A DNA stretch of 64,000 nt from Bacteroidetes bacterium OLB9. Its GTDB lineage: Bacteria; Bacteroidota; Bacteroidia; Chitinophagales; Saprospiraceae. This document shows, piece by piece, positions 1 through 8,035 of the stretch. The position numbers and the translations under genes were made by a program. Below the pieces are notes generated by a model. The model was given only the letters and a program-made list of their open reading frames with translations, ran no database searches and had not been told where the DNA came from. The DNA is taken from NCBI GenBank assembly GCA_001567255.1, contig LNBW01000056.1, positions 1 to 64,000 of the forward strand, given 5' to 3'. Numbering within the stretch: position 1 is the stretch's first letter; each line of letters opens with the position of its first letter.

Positions 1-51
1 GAAAAAGAGTATAATATTCCAATAAGAAAAAACTCCTTACCCGAACAATAG
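1..51 (+). CDS. IS3 transposase OrfA, C-terminal end (partial)
   Basis: Frame 1 reads EKEYNIPIRKNSLPEQ and then a TAG stop at 49-51. This resembles the basic C-terminal tail of the helix-turn-helix OrfA of IS3 elements. The rest of OrfA lies before the window. Its last codons overlap an A AAA AAC heptamer, so OrfA is probably also the front half of an OrfAB fusion. OrfA alone would supply DNA binding without catalysis. Confidence 0.6.
   Translation, partial: EKEYNIPIRKNSLPEQ
27..33 (+). promoter_or_regulatory. A AAA AAC slippery heptamer for -1 frameshifting
   Basis: The bases 27-33 are A AAA AAC, read in phase with OrfA codons (28-30 AAA, 31-33 AAC). OrfB lies in the -1 frame, which is open from position 15. 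Slipping back one base would join OrfA to OrfB through Leu-Leu-Thr-Arg and bypass the OrfA stop at 49-51. This is the classic heptamer used by IS3 elements to make OrfAB transposase. Confidence 0.7.
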
Positions 52-83
52 ACCAATATCGAATAGATAACAAAATAAGCTTA

Positions 84-950
84 GTGGCTACCTGTAGTTT
101 GTTCGGGATAGATAGACAGGTTTATTATAGAACTAAATACCGTAAAAAATCAAATGAATCAAAAGTTGAAAAAGTAATTAAAATGGTAACGGAAATTAGA
201 AATCGAATGCCTAGAATCGGTACTAGAAAATTATATTATATGCTAGAACATGAACTACAAGATATGAATATTGGGAGAGATAAACTGTTTAGTATTTTAA
301 GAGCAAATCATCTAATGATAACGCCTAAAAGAAGCTATAGAATAACGACCGATACGCACCATAGATTTCATAAACATAAAGATATTGTTCAGTATGTAGA
401 AGTTAACCGCCCAGAGCAAGTATGGGTAGCAGATATTACTTATTTGGGATATAGAAATAATCATTTGTACTTATCATTAATTACGGATGCCTATTCAAAG
501 AAAATAGTAGGATATGATTTATCCAACTCATTACAAACAGAAGGGTCAGTAAGAGCTCTTAAAATGGCAAATAAAAACAGAATGTACCCTAAAAGTATGC
601 TTATACACCACTCAGACAAAGGGCTACAATACTGCTCAAATGAATATCAATTATTATTAGGAAAATATAAAATGCAATGCAGTATGACGGAAAATTACGA
701 CCCTTATTCTAATGCCATTGCGGAACGAGTAAACGGAATTATAAAGAATGAATTTTGTCTAGAAAACTATATGGTAAATAAGGAAATTATGCCTGCAATA
801 GTAAAAGAAACCATAGAAATATATAATAATGAACGCCCACATTTCTCCTGCTCCTTGTTGACTCCTAACGAAATGCACAGACAAAATTCTATCCCTATTA
901 AATCTTATAAAACAAAAAACCGAAGTAAAAATGAATCTACTTCGGTTTAA
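84..950 (+). CDS. IS3-family transposase OrfB (DDE integrase core)
   Basis: This is the catalytic half of an IS3 transposase, which cuts and joins the element ends. After an N-terminal HTH_21-like region (IGTRKLYYML) comes the rve core with the DDE triad visible as WVADITYL, LIHHSDKGLQY and NAIAERVNGIIKNEF; the ending NNERPHFSCSLLTPNEM is typical of the family. The stand-alone start is GTG at 84, but the frame is open back to base 15, so the main product is probably an OrfAB fusion made by -1 frameshifting at 27-33. Length (288 residues) is normal and there is no internal stop, so the element may still be active. The last codons form one arm of a hairpin. Confidence 0.93.
   Translation: MATCSLFGIDRQVYYRTKYRKKSNESKVEKVIKMVTEIRNRMPRIGTRKLYYMLEHELQDMNIGRDKLFSILRANHLMITPKRSYRITTDTHHRFHKHKDIVQYVEVNRPEQVWVADITYLGYRNNHLYLSLITDAYSKKIVGYDLSNSLQTEGSVRALKMANKNRMYPKSMLIHHSDKGLQYCSNEYQLLLGKYKMQCSMTENYDPYSNAIAERVNGIIKNEFCLENYMVNKEIMPAIVKETIEIYNNERPHFSCSLLTPNEMHRQNSIPIKSYKTKNRSKNESTSV
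917..948. terminator. Hairpin terminator at the IS right end (better on the minus strand)
   Basis: An 11-base perfect stem (AAACCGAAGTA at 917-927, TACTTCGGTTT at 938-948) overlaps the end of OrfB. Read on the minus strand it is followed by TTTTTTGTTTT, a good U-tract, so it should stop transcripts running out of pdhC into the element. On the plus strand the U-tract is weak. Confidence 0.65.
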
Positions 951-1011
951 TTATTTAACTTTACCCTAAATCTGTATCAGTTATTTAGGACTAGTCAAAG
1001 TAGAAATAATA

Positions 1012-2289
1012 CTACACCAAGATCATAACAGGATTTTCAAGCATCGACTTTAAGGTCTGTAAAAACTGTGCACCAGTAGCGCCATCGACCACCCTATGAT
1101 CACATGACAAGGTTACTTTCATCATATTTCCTATTACAATTTCGTCATTTTTAACAACTGGCTTTTTGATAATTGACCCTACAGCAAGGATACATGCATC
1201 AGGTGGATTGATGATTGCGGTAAACTCTTCAATGTCAAACATACCTAGGTTAGACACTGTGAAAGTATTGCCTTGCATTTCTTGTGGTGACAATTTTTTA
1301 TTTTTAGCTTTAGCCGCTAGTTCCTTTACTTCCTGATTTATAACAGAAAGTGACTTGAGGTCCGCATTATTTATCACCGGTACTAATAGCCCATCTTCGA
1401 CGGCTACAGCCACTCCGATATTGATGTGCTGATGGTAGGTGATCTTATCTCCATACCATGAAGCATTGATAGCAGGATGCTTTCGCAATGCTGCAGCGCA
1501 AGCCCTGACCACAAGATCATTGAAAGAAATCTTGACAGATGCCTTCTCATTCACTGCAGTTCTCGCCGCTACGGAATTGTCCATATTTATCTCCATGGTT
1601 AGATAAAAATGTGGTGCAGAGAATTTACTTTCACCCAGTCGTCTAGCAATGGTTTTACGCATTTGACTGACAGGTACATCTCCGTATTTGAAGTCAGAAA
1701 CCACTACTGGCTGAGGAGCGCTTTGCACACTAACGGAAGGCTTATTGGTCATATATTGCTCAACATCACGCTTGATAATCCTACCCTGATCACCAGAGCC
1801 TTGCACCTGATCAAGGGGTACACCTGCTTCAGAGGCTATAGATCTTGCCAGTGGAGAAGCTTTGATTCTTGAATCACCGGATGTTTCTTGAGTGGATTCC
1901 GATGATGGTGGTGTAGCAGGCTTTTCACCAGTCGATGCAGAAGCTGGTGGTGTCGTACTCGGTTGTTCTGAAGATGCTGATTGAATAGGTTCAGATACAT
2001 TTCCCTTAGGAGCATCCGATTTTTGTTCCGTCAGCAAGTGTTTGTATTCCTCACCTTTTTTGCCTATGACAGCTATGATTCCATCAACCGGAACAGCACC
2101 TGAAGGTACGGCAACATGTAAAAGCACTCCTTCAAAGAAACTCTCCAGCTCCATAGTGGCTTTATCTGTCTCTACCTCTGCCAGCACATCTCCTGCCTTG
2201 ACTGCATCTCCTTCTTTCTTCAGCCATGAAACGATATTCCCTTCTTCCATGGTATCGCTTAATCTAGGCATTCTAATAATCTCTGCCAT
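1012..2289 (-). CDS. pdhC: Pyruvate dehydrogenase E2, dihydrolipoamide acetyltransferase
   Basis: E2 core of a 2-oxo acid dehydrogenase complex, most likely pyruvate dehydrogenase; it transfers the acetyl group from lipoamide to CoA in the cytoplasm. There is one lipoyl domain (residues about 1-80, lipoylated Lys43 in VETDKATME), a Pro/Ser/Thr-rich linker (about 95-140), the E3-binding domain (about 143-180, ASPLARSIASEAGV, QGRIIKRDV) and the catalytic domain ending with DHRVVDG (His about 398) and LENPVMILV. The C-terminus is complete, although the IS element ends only 15 bases downstream. E1 and E3 genes are not adjacent. Branched-chain or 2-oxoglutarate E2 is less likely given the lipoyl and C-terminal sequence, but I cannot exclude it by eye. 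Confidence 0.9.
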   Translation of the reverse strand: MAEIIRMPRLSDTMEEGNIVSWLKKEGDAVKAGDVLAEVETDKATMELESFFEGVLLHVAVPSGAVPVDGIIAVIGKKGEEYKHLLTEQKSDAPKGNVSEPIQSASSEQPSTTPPASASTGEKPATPPSSESTQETSGDSRIKASPLARSIASEAGVPLDQVQGSGDQGRIIKRDVEQYMTNKPSVSVQSAPQPVVVSDFKYGDVPVSQMRKTIARRLGESKFSAPHFYLTMEINMDNSVAARTAVNEKASVKISFNDLVVRACAAALRKHPAINASWYGDKITYHQHINIGVAVAVEDGLLVPVINNADLKSLSVINQEVKELAAKAKNKKLSPQEMQGNTFTVSNLGMFDIEEFTAIINPPDACILAVGSIIKKPVVKNDEIVIGNMMKVTLSCDHRVVDGATGAQFLQTLKSMLENPVMILV

Positions 2290-2459
2290 ATCTTATATTT
2301 TTTAATTTGAAAGGCCAAATTTATTACTTCCGCCAAATAAATACAAAAATGCAGACAGTAATCTTTGTTTTTTAGCATAATCGCCTATATAAAATGAAAT
2401 TCGCACATGAATTACATAATAGTAAGGGCCAGTTTTCTGTTAAGTAACCAGACATTTTT

Positions 2460-2467
2460 TAACTTTG
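2460..2467 (+). promoter_or_regulatory. Promoter -7 box TAACTTTG upstream of ybaB
   Basis: Matches the Bacteroidota TAnnTTTG box 39 bases before the ybaB start. No confident -33 TTG was chosen. Confidence 0.45.
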
Positions 2468-2505
2468 CAGCTGTTTTTGAAATGCATTAAATTAAAAATA
2501 TTCTT

Positions 2506-2808
2506 ATGCTGGATGATTTTATGGGCAATCTGTCTGAGCAACAAGCTGAGATGAAGCAAAAACTTCAAAACATTCCTATAGAAATTAAGATTGAAGGTAT
2601 CACTATTTCGGGCAATGGTGCACGAGAAGTTAAATCTGTTACTATTGACAACGAAATACTGAATCCTGACAACAAAGAAATGGTGGAGGATATATTCGTT
2701 ATTGCAATCAATAAATTTATTGAACAATCGGTAGTAGCTGAAGAAGCCGAAGCTAAAAAAATGATGAGTTCTATGTTGCCACCTGAGTTTGGTGATTTAT
2801 TCAAATAA
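2506..2808 (+). CDS. YbaB/EbfC family nucleoid-associated protein
   Basis: Small DNA-binding protein of the YbaB/EbfC family (100 residues, the usual size), thought to form a tweezer-like dimer on DNA. The family signature is visible: SGNGAREVKSVTIDNEIL, then DNKEMVEDIFVIAINK, then a helical Met-rich tail. The family gene often sits beside recR or dnaX, but here it stands between pdhC (divergent) and a secreted protein gene that begins 14 bases after its stop, so co-transcription with the latter is possible. A TAACTTTG box lies upstream. There is no sign of truncation. Confidence 0.85.
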   Translation: MLDDFMGNLSEQQAEMKQKLQNIPIEIKIEGITISGNGAREVKSVTIDNEILNPDNKEMVEDIFVIAINKFIEQSVVAEEAEAKKMMSSMLPPEFGDLFK

Positions 2809-2822
2809 ATTCAAATCAGACA

Positions 2823-4025
2823 TTGAAAAAATTAATTTTCTTACCTATTTGTATTCTATACACACTTGCCGGCTTTTCGCAAAATGCCTACTATCTTTAT
2901 AATTTTGATAATTGCGGCCCCGAGAGTAGTGTAACTGATTTCCCTGATATATTATTAGGTGGCGATCCTCAATGTCGATGTGGAATAGGCGAAAACGGCA
3001 TATTTCTTGACGGTCAGGATGATTATTTGCAAATTGACAAAGCGACTAATGTACTTTTTTCTAGTGATTTTACTCTGGATTTTTATTTTATGCTGTCAGA
3101 CCCCTCCGGGGAGTTAGACATAATGTCACTAAGAAATGAATGTGGAAGACTGGACTCGATGATGCAACTTCGATATTTTAGCAATACTAATGAACTGATA
3201 TTTGAAATGTCAAGCAATATCAATAATTATTTTGGAGCAAAAGCACAATTAGACAAAACCAAGTGTTGGCATCGTTTTACAGTGGTCAAATTCAATCTAG
3301 AGTACTATGCATATCTGGATAACAAACTGATAGGAAACTATCTGGCAAAAGAAAATATAGCACTGACAAAACAAGGTGATTTCTTTTTTGCAAATAACCC
3401 ATGCAACTCGCTAGATGTCAAAAAAATGAAAGGTATCATTGACGAATTAACCTTGCATAAAAGAGCTCTTTCTGAGCAAGAGATTATACAATCCTTTGTA
3501 TATCCTGATCGGATCATCACTAAAAGTACCACTATCTTTAAAGGCGAATCTATTACTCTTGCTACAGGAGACAATTGCGCTAACTCTATAGTGTGGACAC
3601 CTGCCACATCACTCAATGATGCAGGTGCAGCAAGCCCAACGGCTACACCTGAAGAAACGACGACTTATAGAGTAGTTTTTCACAATAATACATGTACCAG
3701 TACAGATAGTATTACAATTTATGTGACAGACAAAGAAAAACTAGACTGTCAGCAACTTTTATTGCCTAAAGCGTTCACACCTAATAATGATGGTCTCAAT
3801 GATGTCTATGGCATTAGTAATACTTTTATCGTTGACGAACTGGAAAGTTTTGAAATATACGACCGATGGGGCGAAAAAGTATGGTCCACTCAATTTATTG
3901 ATGAGACCTGGGACGGCACAAAGAATAATTCACCTGTCAACGGAGGTACGTATCTATACAAAATCAAATATCGGTGCAATAATTCTGATTTTGTTAAGAT
4001 TGATAACTTCACTTTGCTGCGCTAG
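2823..4025 (+). CDS. Secreted LamG-like protein with T9SS type B sorting domain
   Basis: Exported surface protein of 400 residues. It has a Sec signal peptide (KKLIFLPICILYTLAGFSQN), a concanavalin/LamG-like jelly-roll region (about 50-225, containing GIGENGIFLDGQDDYLQID and GIIDELTLHKRALSEQE), a short Ig/PKD-like segment (about 235-300) and a C-terminal gliding-motility type domain (about 312-400: LPKAFTPNNDGLNDVYGI, YDRWGEKVW, GGTYLYKI). The last domain is the type B signal that sends cargo through the T9SS. The start is TTG at 2823; I see no better start. LamG folds often bind sugars, but no ligand can be named. The SprA translocon component is encoded later in the window. Confidence 0.85.
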   Translation: MKKLIFLPICILYTLAGFSQNAYYLYNFDNCGPESSVTDFPDILLGGDPQCRCGIGENGIFLDGQDDYLQIDKATNVLFSSDFTLDFYFMLSDPSGELDIMSLRNECGRLDSMMQLRYFSNTNELIFEMSSNINNYFGAKAQLDKTKCWHRFTVVKFNLEYYAYLDNKLIGNYLAKENIALTKQGDFFFANNPCNSLDVKKMKGIIDELTLHKRALSEQEIIQSFVYPDRIITKSTTIFKGESITLATGDNCANSIVWTPATSLNDAGAASPTATPEETTTYRVVFHNNTCTSTDSITIYVTDKEKLDCQQLLLPKAFTPNNDGLNDVYGISNTFIVDELESFEIYDRWGEKVWSTQFIDETWDGTKNNSPVNGGTYLYKIKYRCNNSDFVKIDNFTLLR

Positions 4026-4112
4026 CCGACATTTTACACACATTTTTTCAACAATATGAGGTATTAAAAGCTATTTCTCCATGTTAAGTGAGGAAAATAG
4101 TAAAAACAATAT

Positions 4113-4120
4113 TAACTTTG
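4113..4120 (+). promoter_or_regulatory. Promoter -7 box TAACTTTG
   Basis: TAnnTTTG-type box 41 bases before the start of the thioredoxin-like T9SS cargo gene. Confidence 0.5.
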
Positions 4121-4160
4121 TGATATTATTAACAATTCATCATTCTAATACCTTATTTTT

Positions 4161-5621
4161 ATGAGAAAATTTGTACTTCTATTTTTAACTGTTTTCATAG
4201 GATGTAGCCTGAATGCACAGATTGTATCGGGCTCAAAACTTACAAAAAATATCGTTACAACCGATATCAATGGTGAAAAAGTTGACTTTTTTGCCGTCTT
4301 AGATTCAGGCAAATCCATTGCTTTAGATGTATTTGCTACATGGTGTGGACCATGTTGGTCCTTTCATCAGACACATCTTCTGCAGCAATTGCACGAAGAG
4401 TTGGGCCCAGAAGGAACTGACCAAATCCGTGTATTTGGATTGGAAGCAGATGGGGCTACACCACTCTCTGACTTGTTTAATGCGAGTAATACGTCTTGGG
4501 GCAACTGGACCGAAGGTGTAACTTATCAGGTTATCAATGACCATGCTTTTACTTCTAATCCTTTAAATATTGCCTACTTCCCAACGCTGTATGTCATCAG
4601 ACCAGACAGGACAGTCTTTGAAGTTAGTGATTTAAGAAGTTATCCTGATATTTGGAAAAAAGCGCTAGTTCCTACCAAAGAGAATGATATGTATTTTACA
4701 TCGACTTTGACCTCTAGATCATTTTGTACTCAGGGTGTTTTTACTCAAAGGCCAACATTCATCAACCTAGGATCAACACCTATAGAAAGTTATAAAGCGG
4801 TCAGATCCATTAATGGAGTGGAAGATGAAATTACTGTCGATGAAGTAGTAAATGTATTCTCAAAGGGTAAAATTTCATTTCCTAATGCAACCTTAAAAGA
4901 AGAATCAGACATCAGCATCAAGATTACAGAAATCGAAGGTGTAGCTTTAGGCACTAATGATAGTCCTACATTGACAGCAAAGTATGTCAAGCCTTTAGTC
5001 GAAACTAAAAAAGTGCGAGTAGATATCACTACTGATTATTATCCAGGAGAAACTAGCTTTACGATCAAGGATGGTTCTAAAACATTACTAAGTCATAGTT
5101 TCACAGGAAGTGAAAATGGTGGTGGAGCAGACGCAAATAAAACGCACTCATTTACAGTCGAAGTACCTGAAAATACCACTGGCTGTATGACAGTTAACCT
5201 TAAGGATGGATATGGCGACGGTATGCCATACTACGATCCTGAATTACACCCTGTACCAGGAGTGGAAATCTATGATGAAAATGACAAACTGCTTAAAGAA
5301 AAGTTTGACAGTGATTATATTTGGGAAAAATCAAATGTAATATCTTTTGGCACTCAACAATCTACTTCACTTAAGGAGCAGGCTTTTGTTGAAAGTTTGA
5401 ATATTTACCCTAATCCTGTGGTCGATGTCATCAATATTAATATGACCATCAAGGATGGACTAGATTATGAATTATATGTTTCAGATGTTACAGGTCATCG
5501 GGTTTCAGATGTAGTTAAAAATGCTAACTTCATCAATGTAGCTAACTTATCTTCAGGTATGTACTTTATCAATGTTCAGACAAAAGATGGAGTATATGCA
5601 CATAAATTTACAAAATTATAA
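4161..5621 (+). CDS. Secreted thioredoxin-like protein with T9SS type A sorting domain
   Basis: Exported protein of 486 residues with signal peptide (MRKFVLLFLTVFIGCSLNAQ), an N-terminal TlpA/thioredoxin-like domain (about 25-170) whose redox motif WCGPC has Cys62 and Cys65, a middle beta-rich region (about 180-395) with a DGYGDGM(P) motif resembling calcium-binding or lectin-like modules, and a C-terminal type A T9SS tail (about 410-486: LNIYPNPVVDVININ, DVTGH, LSSGMYFINVQ). It is therefore likely a cell-surface or released thiol-disulfide protein. No partner gene is adjacent. It has its own promoter-like box and ends before a strong terminator, so it is probably monocistronic. Confidence 0.85.
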   Translation: MRKFVLLFLTVFIGCSLNAQIVSGSKLTKNIVTTDINGEKVDFFAVLDSGKSIALDVFATWCGPCWSFHQTHLLQQLHEELGPEGTDQIRVFGLEADGATPLSDLFNASNTSWGNWTEGVTYQVINDHAFTSNPLNIAYFPTLYVIRPDRTVFEVSDLRSYPDIWKKALVPTKENDMYFTSTLTSRSFCTQGVFTQRPTFINLGSTPIESYKAVRSINGVEDEITVDEVVNVFSKGKISFPNATLKEESDISIKITEIEGVALGTNDSPTLTAKYVKPLVETKKVRVDITTDYYPGETSFTIKDGSKTLLSHSFTGSENGGGADANKTHSFTVEVPENTTGCMTVNLKDGYGDGMPYYDPELHPVPGVEIYDENDKLLKEKFDSDYIWEKSNVISFGTQQSTSLKEQAFVESLNIYPNPVVDVININMTIKDGLDYELYVSDVTGHRVSDVVKNANFINVANLSSGMYFINVQTKDGVYAHKFTKL

Positions 5622-5649
5622 TTATAACTCGCTGCATAGCGATCAAAAA

Positions 5650-5684
5650 AAGCCATCTTCCACCTTGTGGAGGATGGCTTTTTT
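5650..5684 (+). terminator. Intrinsic terminator
   Basis: A 14-base stem with one G-U pair (5650-5663 with 5667-5680), a 3-base loop, and a run of T. It follows the thioredoxin-like gene by 28 bases. Confidence 0.9.
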
Positions 5685-5713
5685 CTTAAATTTACAGAAT
5701 AATTTATATTCGG

Positions 5714-6007
5714 ATGGAATTTCTTTCTGATATCCTTCTCATGGTTCTAGTAACGGTGCTAAGTTACTGGTTCTGGTTTAACCTATCATCAAAGAAAATT
5801 CCTAAGGTACACAAACCTGCTCATAATGAAAACCTCCCACCTGTATCTGTCGTCATAGCCTGCAAAGATGGAGCTGATACAATAGAATCAATCATTTACC
5901 AAATTCTAAATCAGGATTATCCACTCTTTGAATTGATTGTAGTAGATGACTTTAGTACGGATCATACATGGGACGTGATCACTGGTATTAAAGAAAAAAA
6001 ATTTTAA
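5714..6007 (+). CDS. Family 2 glycosyltransferase, N-terminal piece (frameshifted)
   Basis: First part of a membrane glycosyltransferase of family GT2. One N-terminal membrane segment (residues about 5-23) is followed by the start of the GT-A fold: PPVSVVIACKDGADTIE, then YPLFELIVVDDFSTDHT, which carries the nucleotide-sugar binding Asp pair. The frame ends with GIKEKKF and a stop directly after an eight-A run (5994-6001). Reading seven A instead continues without a stop as EKNFKALRAKVNLPGKKAA into the next piece. The intact protein would have about 367 residues. A one-base sequencing error is the simplest explanation; phase variation at the A-run is the alternative. Confidence 0.85.
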   Translation: MEFLSDILLMVLVTVLSYWFWFNLSSKKIPKVHKPAHNENLPPVSVVIACKDGADTIESIIYQILNQDYPLFELIVVDDFSTDHTWDVITGIKEKKF

Positions 6008-6050
6008 AGCTTTACGTGCAAAAGTTAATTTACCGGGCAAAAAAGCTGCT

Positions 6051-6818
6051 TTGCATCAGGCGATTACTGAAGCATCGCAATACGACTTACTGCTTTTTAC
6101 AGACGCTGATTGCACAATTAAAAGCAGAAGATGGATTTCATCAATGGTAGCTGCTATGCAACAATCTAAAATATACGAAATCGTACTTGGATATGGTCCG
6201 ATGACAGCCAGTTATAGTTGTGTGAACATATTCGCCCGATTTGAAACGGCACTCACTGCCATACAATATTTTAGTTATGCTCTTTCAGGTTCGCCGTATA
6301 TGGGTGTGGGTCGAAATTTGATGTACACAAAAAAACTATATAACAAAGTAGCCGGATTTGAAGCTCATCAACACATAGCATCAGGAGATGATGATTTGTT
6401 TATCCAAAGTGCAGCCAATAGCACAAATACTACCATCAATATCGATCCTGACAGTTTTGTATATTCCAACTCAAAAAAAACTATTCGATCATTTTTTAAC
6501 CAGAAAGCGAGACATATTTCCACCTCTTCGCATTATGGGTGGAGTCATAAGCTTTTACTGAGCTTATTTGCCATAGCACAAATTACAGTCTTTTTTATAT
6601 TAATATTGGGGTTGATAGTAGATTATTGGTCACTAACATTCGTGATTGTCATTTTAGTCATTAAATGGACGTTGCAAACTATGTTGCACTTCAGATGGAT
6701 GAAAAAGCTGCATACGGGCATAATTTGGATACTTTTCCCCATGTTGGACATCTTGCTAGTAATTTATTACATGATTATGGCAGGCTACTCCATCATCAGA
6801 AAACCTATAAAATGGTAA
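6051..6818 (+). CDS. Family 2 glycosyltransferase, C-terminal piece (frameshifted)
   Basis: Continuation of the preceding glycosyltransferase piece in the +1 frame; coding similarity begins at the A-run near 6000, before the TTG at 6051. It carries the DXD-type metal site (LLLFTDADCTI), the acceptor region (GSPYMGVGRNLMYTKK, then ASGDDDLFIQ with the likely catalytic Asp) and, from about residue 165, three hydrophobic membrane segments ending in YYMIMAGYSIIRKPIKW. The layout matches Bacteroidota membrane GT2 enzymes that extend surface polysaccharides or glycolipids; donor and acceptor cannot be told. It would be translated only if the frameshift is not real or is bypassed. Confidence 0.85.
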   Translation: MHQAITEASQYDLLLFTDADCTIKSRRWISSMVAAMQQSKIYEIVLGYGPMTASYSCVNIFARFETALTAIQYFSYALSGSPYMGVGRNLMYTKKLYNKVAGFEAHQHIASGDDDLFIQSAANSTNTTINIDPDSFVYSNSKKTIRSFFNQKARHISTSSHYGWSHKLLLSLFAIAQITVFFILILGLIVDYWSLTFVIVILVIKWTLQTMLHFRWMKKLHTGIIWILFPMLDILLVIYYMIMAGYSIIRKPIKW

Positions 6819-6957
6819 TCCTACGTTGAGCTCATACTATTGATTTTAGACTATTTGCAACCAAAATTGTTAAAATTCTATTAAATGAAGCTTTTACAAG
6901 TATGCATCATTAAACTCGTGGGATCTTAAAAAGTCTATCTACTAAATTCAATACTGA

Positions 6958-7503
6958 ATGATAATTGCCGACGACAGAATAATCATTGAACAAATCACTA
7001 AAGGTACAGATCCTGAAAAAGGATACCGTATGCTCGTGAGTATGTTTAAAGAAAGACTGTACTGGCATATAAGGCGGATGGTAGGTGAGCATGAAGATGC
7101 TGACGATATTTTACAAAATACCTTTGTCAAAGTCATTAAGAATATCAATGGTTTTAAAATGCAAAGTAGCTTACAAACATGGCTTTATAGAATAGCGACG
7201 AATGAATGTATCACTTTTTTGAATAAAAAAAACAGTAGGAAGGTCACACCTCTTAACAGTGCTTATGATACAAATGGTGTGAGTGGACTATATCAGGAGG
7301 CTGATGAAATTCTTTCGAAACTTGAACAAGCTATCAACCGATTGCCGGATAAACAAAAAGCAGTATTCTTGATGAGGTATTATGATGAATTACCGTATTC
7401 AGAAATAGCCGAAATCACTGAGACGAGTACCGGAGCACTCAAAGCAACCTATCATCATGCTGTCAAAAAAATTGAAGAATTTATAATCGATGGACATGAC
7501 TAA
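6958..7503 (+). CDS. RNA polymerase ECF-type sigma factor
   Basis: A 181-residue sigma-70 family factor of the ECF type. Region 2 is visible at about 28-90 (MVGEHEDADDILQNTFVKV, then LQTWLYRIATNECITFL) and region 4 at about 120-175 (LPDKQKAVFLMRYYDELPYSEIAEI, a helix-turn-helix with TSTGALKATYHHAVKKI). It should direct RNA polymerase to a small regulon. The next gene overlaps it by 14 bases and looks like its membrane anti-sigma factor, and a periplasmic protein follows, so the three form one signalling operon. The ATG at 6958 gives a normal length. Confidence 0.93.
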   Translation: MIIADDRIIIEQITKGTDPEKGYRMLVSMFKERLYWHIRRMVGEHEDADDILQNTFVKVIKNINGFKMQSSLQTWLYRIATNECITFLNKKNSRKVTPLNSAYDTNGVSGLYQEADEILSKLEQAINRLPDKQKAVFLMRYYDELPYSEIAEITETSTGALKATYHHAVKKIEEFIIDGHD

Positions 7504-7984
7504 TTTTAATGATCACTTTCAGGATGAACTAAAGGAAATTAGCCCGTATTTGGCTTCTTTACCAAAACAAGACCCTAAAAATGTACCTGATGGTTATTTT
7601 GAACAAATAGAAGATGAAATAGTACATCAGCTAATGCTGATACGGCATACACCTGAATCTAATCGTCAACTACCTGACGGATACTTTGATCAGGTTGAAA
7701 ATCAGGTAATACGAAAAATAAAGATAAGTAAAAAACCTAGAGCGTGGATAAAATTTATACCATATGTAGCAGCTGCAAGTATTCTATTTATACTGATGAT
7801 ACTAGTGGTAAGTCCTGCTGACCATGCCAACCAAGAAACAGTACAACTTGCTCAGATTAGCGAAATGGATCAGCTTGATTATCTGTCTAAAAACATAGAT
7901 GATGTCAGTCTTAATACTTTGATTGACTATGGGTTGATTGAAGAATCGGACTTGATGATAACGGATGCAGAAGTTGAAAATTAA
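7490..7984 (+). CDS. Probable membrane anti-sigma factor
   Basis: A 164-residue single-pass membrane protein overlapping the sigma factor gene by 14 bases, the usual arrangement for a cognate anti-sigma factor. The cytoplasmic part (1-83) contains a motif twice: VPDGYFEQIEDEI and LPDGYFDQVENQV. One membrane segment follows at about 86-108 (FIPYVAAASILFILMILVV), then an acidic periplasmic tail of about 55 residues. No zinc-binding HXXXCXXC motif is present, so it is not a standard ZAS anti-sigma. The assignment rests on position and topology. I infer that the tail senses the envelope, perhaps with the next gene's product. Confidence 0.7.
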   Translation: MDMTNFNDHFQDELKEISPYLASLPKQDPKNVPDGYFEQIEDEIVHQLMLIRHTPESNRQLPDGYFDQVENQVIRKIKISKKPRAWIKFIPYVAAASILFILMILVVSPADHANQETVQLAQISEMDQLDYLSKNIDDVSLNTLIDYGLIEESDLMITDAEVEN

Positions 7985-8035
7985 AATATAATATCACATA
8001 AACACACCTTTTTTTAAATTTTAAAATCCTTAAAC

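Larger units (their letters stand above)
1..997 (+). mobile_element. IS3-family insertion sequence, right part (left end outside window)
   Basis: The stretch holds the tail of OrfA, a complete OrfB DDE transposase and a plausible right end. IS3 elements normally end in ...CA-3'; here the sequence TTAGGACTAGTCA finishes at 997, 15 bases before the pdhC stop codon. The left inverted repeat and most of OrfA are outside the window, so the exact ends and the short target duplication cannot be verified. The element points toward the convergent pdhC gene. Confidence 0.8.

Noticed and set aside
5714..6818. Two separate glycosyltransferase genes
   Set aside because: The pieces are complementary halves of one GT2 fold and join across an eight-A run.
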